From Bacteroidota bacterium (GTDB lineage: Bacteria; Bacteroidota; Ignavibacteria; Ignavibacteriales; Ignavibacteriaceae), in NCBI GenBank assembly GCA_021778375.1, contig JAJYCM010000107.1, positions 1 to 8,570 of the forward strand: a DNA stretch of 8,570 bases, written 5' to 3'. The position numbers were made by a program, and so were the translations under genes. The notes under the pieces were generated by a model. That model saw nothing but the letters and a program-made list of their open reading frames with translations. It was not told the origin of the DNA and made no database searches. Shown here piece by piece: positions 7,454 to 8,570 of the stretch (positions are counted from its first letter, which is position 1; each line of letters starts with the position of its first letter).

Positions 7454-7480
7454 AAGGCTCTTTAATTACTAAAGAGCCTT
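7454..7480 (-). terminator. Intrinsic terminator of rpsT
   Basis: A perfect 10-bp inverted repeat (AAGGCTCTTT at 7454-7463, its complement at 7471-7480) encloses a 7-base loop. Read on the minus strand, it begins 27 bases past the rpsT stop and is followed by a T-rich tail (complement of the A-run at 7450-7455), as expected for Rho-independent termination of rpsT. On the plus strand the 3' side is C-A-A-A-A-A-G with no T-run, so it should stop the convergent GlmU-like transcript poorly, although the hairpin may protect that mRNA 3' end. Confidence 0.82.
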
Positions 7481-7507
7481 CAAAAAGAAAGGTAAGTTAG
7501 GACAAAA

Positions 7508-7771
7508 TTATTTTTCTGATTTTAAACCGTTTATATGTTTAGTTAAAGCTGATTTTTTCCTGGATGCAGTATTACTGTGGAGAAGTCCTTTTGTTGCGCT
7601 TCTATCAAGAATTGCAACCGCATCTTTATATAATTTTTCGGCTTGTTCTTTATCATTAGCATCAAGAGCTTTTTTTACTACTGTTTTAATTTTAGATTCG
7701 GCAACTTTATTAACTTTTCTTTTCCTAGCGTTAGTACGTATTCTTTTCTTTGCTGATTTGTGGCTTGCCAT
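7508..7771 (-). CDS. rpsT: 30S ribosomal protein S20 (bS20)
   Basis: This 87-residue basic helical protein binds 16S rRNA in the body of the small subunit and is an early assembly protein. The N-terminus M-A-S-H-K-S-A-K-K-R-I-R is typical of bS20. The signature K-G-L-L-H-S-N-T-A-S-R-K-K-S-A-L is at 61-76, close to the C-terminus. Length matches the family (about 85-90). The frame stays open 14 codons further upstream to an ATG at 7813, but bS20 proteins begin at M-A-x-H-K-S, and the predicted promoter -10 at 7813-7818 sits exactly on that upstream codon, so 7771 is the start. An AAGG-type ribosome site (complement at 7782-7785) lies 10 bases before it. The gene is monocistronic, with its own promoter and terminator, convergent with the GlmU-like gene and divergent from queE. 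Confidence 0.97.
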   Translation of the reverse strand: MASHKSAKKRIRTNARKRKVNKVAESKIKTVVKKALDANDKEQAEKLYKDAVAILDRSATKGLLHSNTASRKKSALTKHINGLKSEK

Positions 7772-7812
7772 ATTATAATAACCTTTAATTAGATATTGAA
7801 AAATTGCGTCCA

Positions 7813-7841
7813 AATATAGCCAAACCTCTGTTTGATGTCAA
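7813..7841 (-). promoter_or_regulatory. rpsT promoter (sigma-70-like; also fits the Bacteroidota -33/-7 pattern)
   Basis: Read on the minus strand there is a perfect TTGACA (7841 to 7836), a 17-base spacer, then TATATT (7818 to 7813). The same bases also read TTTG, 20 bases, then TATATTTG, which matches the Bacteroidota pattern TTTG-N19-21-TAnnTTTG. Transcription would start near 7806, giving a leader of about 35 bases to the ATG. The strong match suits a highly expressed ribosomal protein gene. Confidence 0.75.
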
Positions 7842-7861
7842 ATGTTACTTCTTTAAATTTG
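7831..7861 (+). promoter_or_regulatory. queE promoter (Bacteroidota-like -33/-7 pattern)
   Basis: TTTG (7831-7834), 19 bases, then TAAATTTG (7854-7861) matches TTTG-N19-21-TAnnTTTG. As a sigma-70 promoter it reads TTGATG, 16 bases, TAAATT, which is weaker than the opposing rpsT promoter. Transcription would start near 7867, about 35 bases before the queE ATG. Its -35 region overlaps that of rpsT. I saw no preQ1 riboswitch-like structure in the short leader. Confidence 0.5.
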
Positions 7862-7901
7862 CACTCTAAATTAAAGCTAAATCCATTTTACGAAGTTCTT
7901 T

Positions 7902-8540
7902 ATGTTAAAAATAAACGAAATTTACTTCTCTATTCAAGGCGAAAGTACAAAAGCAGGGCTTCCTTGTGTTTTTGTTCGGTTAACGTATTGCAACCTCCGT
8001 TGCAAATATTGCGATACGGAATATGCTTTTTATGAAGGAAAGGAATTATCACTAGATGAAATTATTTCGGGAGTTAAAAAATTTGACTGCAAGCTTGTCG
8101 AAATTACCGGCGGGGAGCCGCTTGTACAAAGTGATACAATTAACCTAATGCAAAGATTATGCGATGAGGGCTTCGAAGTCCTTCTTGAAACTGGAGGCAG
8201 TTTATCCATAAAAGAAATAGATCCCCGGGTGAAAATTATTATGGACTTAAAATGTCCTTCCAGTGGGATGCTGAAAAAAAATTATTATAAGAATATTGAC
8301 ACTATTAAGCCTTCAGATGAACTAAAATTTGTTATCGGCACAAGAGAAGATTATGAGTGGACAAAAGAAATTATTCAGAAATATAATTTGATGAAGAAAT
8401 GCATCATACTTTTCTCGGTTGTATTTGGGGAGCTTGAACCGGTAATATTAGTTGAATGGATATTAGAAGATAAGCTTGATGTAAGATTTCAGCTTCAAAT
8501 GCATAAATTTATTTGGGAACCAACAACTAAAGGTGTTTGA
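7902..8540 (+). CDS. queE: 7-carboxy-7-deazaguanine synthase (QueE), radical SAM enzyme
   Basis: This 212-residue radical SAM enzyme converts 6-carboxy-5,6,7,8-tetrahydropterin to 7-carboxy-7-deazaguanine, the step after QueD in making preQ0 for queuosine in tRNA. The N-terminus M-L-K-I-N-E-I-Y-F-S-I-Q-G-E-S is typical of QueE. The iron-sulfur cluster ligands are C30, C34 and C37 in the standard CxxxCxxC arrangement, with the SAM-contacting G-G-E-P at 70-73 and an E-T-G-G strand at 96-99. The C-terminus R-F-Q-L-Q-M-H-K-F-I-W-E-P-T-T-K-G-V is the family ending, so the gene is complete. The start at 7902 has no obvious ribosome site, but it fits the family N-terminus. The stop overlaps the next ATG (TGATG), which begins queD, so the two pathway steps are co-translated. 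Confidence 0.94.
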   Translation: MLKINEIYFSIQGESTKAGLPCVFVRLTYCNLRCKYCDTEYAFYEGKELSLDEIISGVKKFDCKLVEITGGEPLVQSDTINLMQRLCDEGFEVLLETGGSLSIKEIDPRVKIIMDLKCPSSGMLKKNYYKNIDTIKPSDELKFVIGTREDYEWTKEIIQKYNLMKKCIILFSVVFGELEPVILVEWILEDKLDVRFQLQMHKFIWEPTTKGV

Positions 8541-8570
8541 TGAAAATAGCAAAAGAATTTAATTGGGAAA
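8540..8570 (+). CDS. queD: Start of 6-carboxytetrahydropterin synthase (QueD), partial
   Basis: Ten codons are visible before the right edge, reading M-K-I-A-K-E-F-N-W-E. This resembles the N-terminus of QueD/PTPS-family proteins, where it precedes the first zinc-binding His. The ATG overlaps the queE stop by one base. QueD makes 6-carboxytetrahydropterin, the QueE substrate, so the context strongly supports the call even though the zinc and catalytic residues lie beyond the window. Confidence 0.7.
   Translation, partial: MKIAKEFNWE

Noticed and set aside
7772..7813. Longer rpsT start at 7813 giving 14 extra residues
   Set aside because: bS20 begins at M-A-S-H-K-S, and the upstream ATG lies within the predicted -10 element, so it would not be in the mRNA.
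7832..8035. 67-codon plus-strand open frame overlapping the queE start
   Set aside because: It begins inside the predicted promoter region and runs out of frame through the conserved QueE N-terminus; no protein signature is seen.

Overview
This is an ordinary AT-rich bacterial chromosomal window, almost completely filled with genes. It carries eight complete protein genes, one gene fragment at each edge, and no gap over 130 bases. Several features suggest a member of the Bacteroidota/Chlorobiota/Ignavibacteriota assemblage, with an Ignavibacteria-like organism as my best guess. These are the low GC content, the stop/start-overlapped gene chain with mostly weak Shine-Dalgarno sites, a 7TM-HD-type protein end, an MsbA with an enlarged first external loop, and promoters that fit both the sigma-70 pattern and the Bacteroidota TTTG/TAnnTTTG pattern. 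This assignment is inference from style and protein resemblance, not from a search.

Positions 2-5852 (+ strand) form one tightly packed run, probably a single operon. In order it contains the last 65 codons of a 7TM-HD (PgpH/YqfF-type) membrane phosphodiesterase, a XerC/XerD tyrosine recombinase, an M50 site-2-protease-like membrane metalloprotease, a predicted lipoprotein with propeller-like repeats and no recognised function, an MsbA-type lipid flippase/ABC exporter, and an O-antigen ligase/polymerase family membrane protein. Neighbouring genes overlap by one base (TAATG or TGATG) at three junctions and are 4 and 15 bases apart at the other two. MsbA followed by the ligase-family protein points to outer-membrane glycolipid assembly.

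Positions 5916-7412 (+) encode a GlmU-like sugar-nucleotide uridylyltransferase. Its N-terminal catalytic residues are all present, but its C-terminal beta-helix lacks the acetyltransferase signature of true GlmU. It may have its own promoter. It would supply UDP-sugar for envelope synthesis.

Positions 7413-8570 change direction. rpsT (ribosomal protein bS20) lies on the minus strand and converges on the GlmU-like gene, with an intrinsic terminator between them. queE and the start of queD (queuosine/7-deazaguanine pathway) run on the plus strand. rpsT and queE are divergent, and their predicted promoters overlap back-to-back in the -35 region.

I saw no tRNA, rRNA, CRISPR array, insertion sequence, prophage or obvious repeat, and no strong case for a previously undescribed system. 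The most worthwhile leads are the GlmU-like protein with a decayed or replaced acetyltransferase half, the unknown lipoprotein fixed between the protease and MsbA, and the overlapping divergent promoters.
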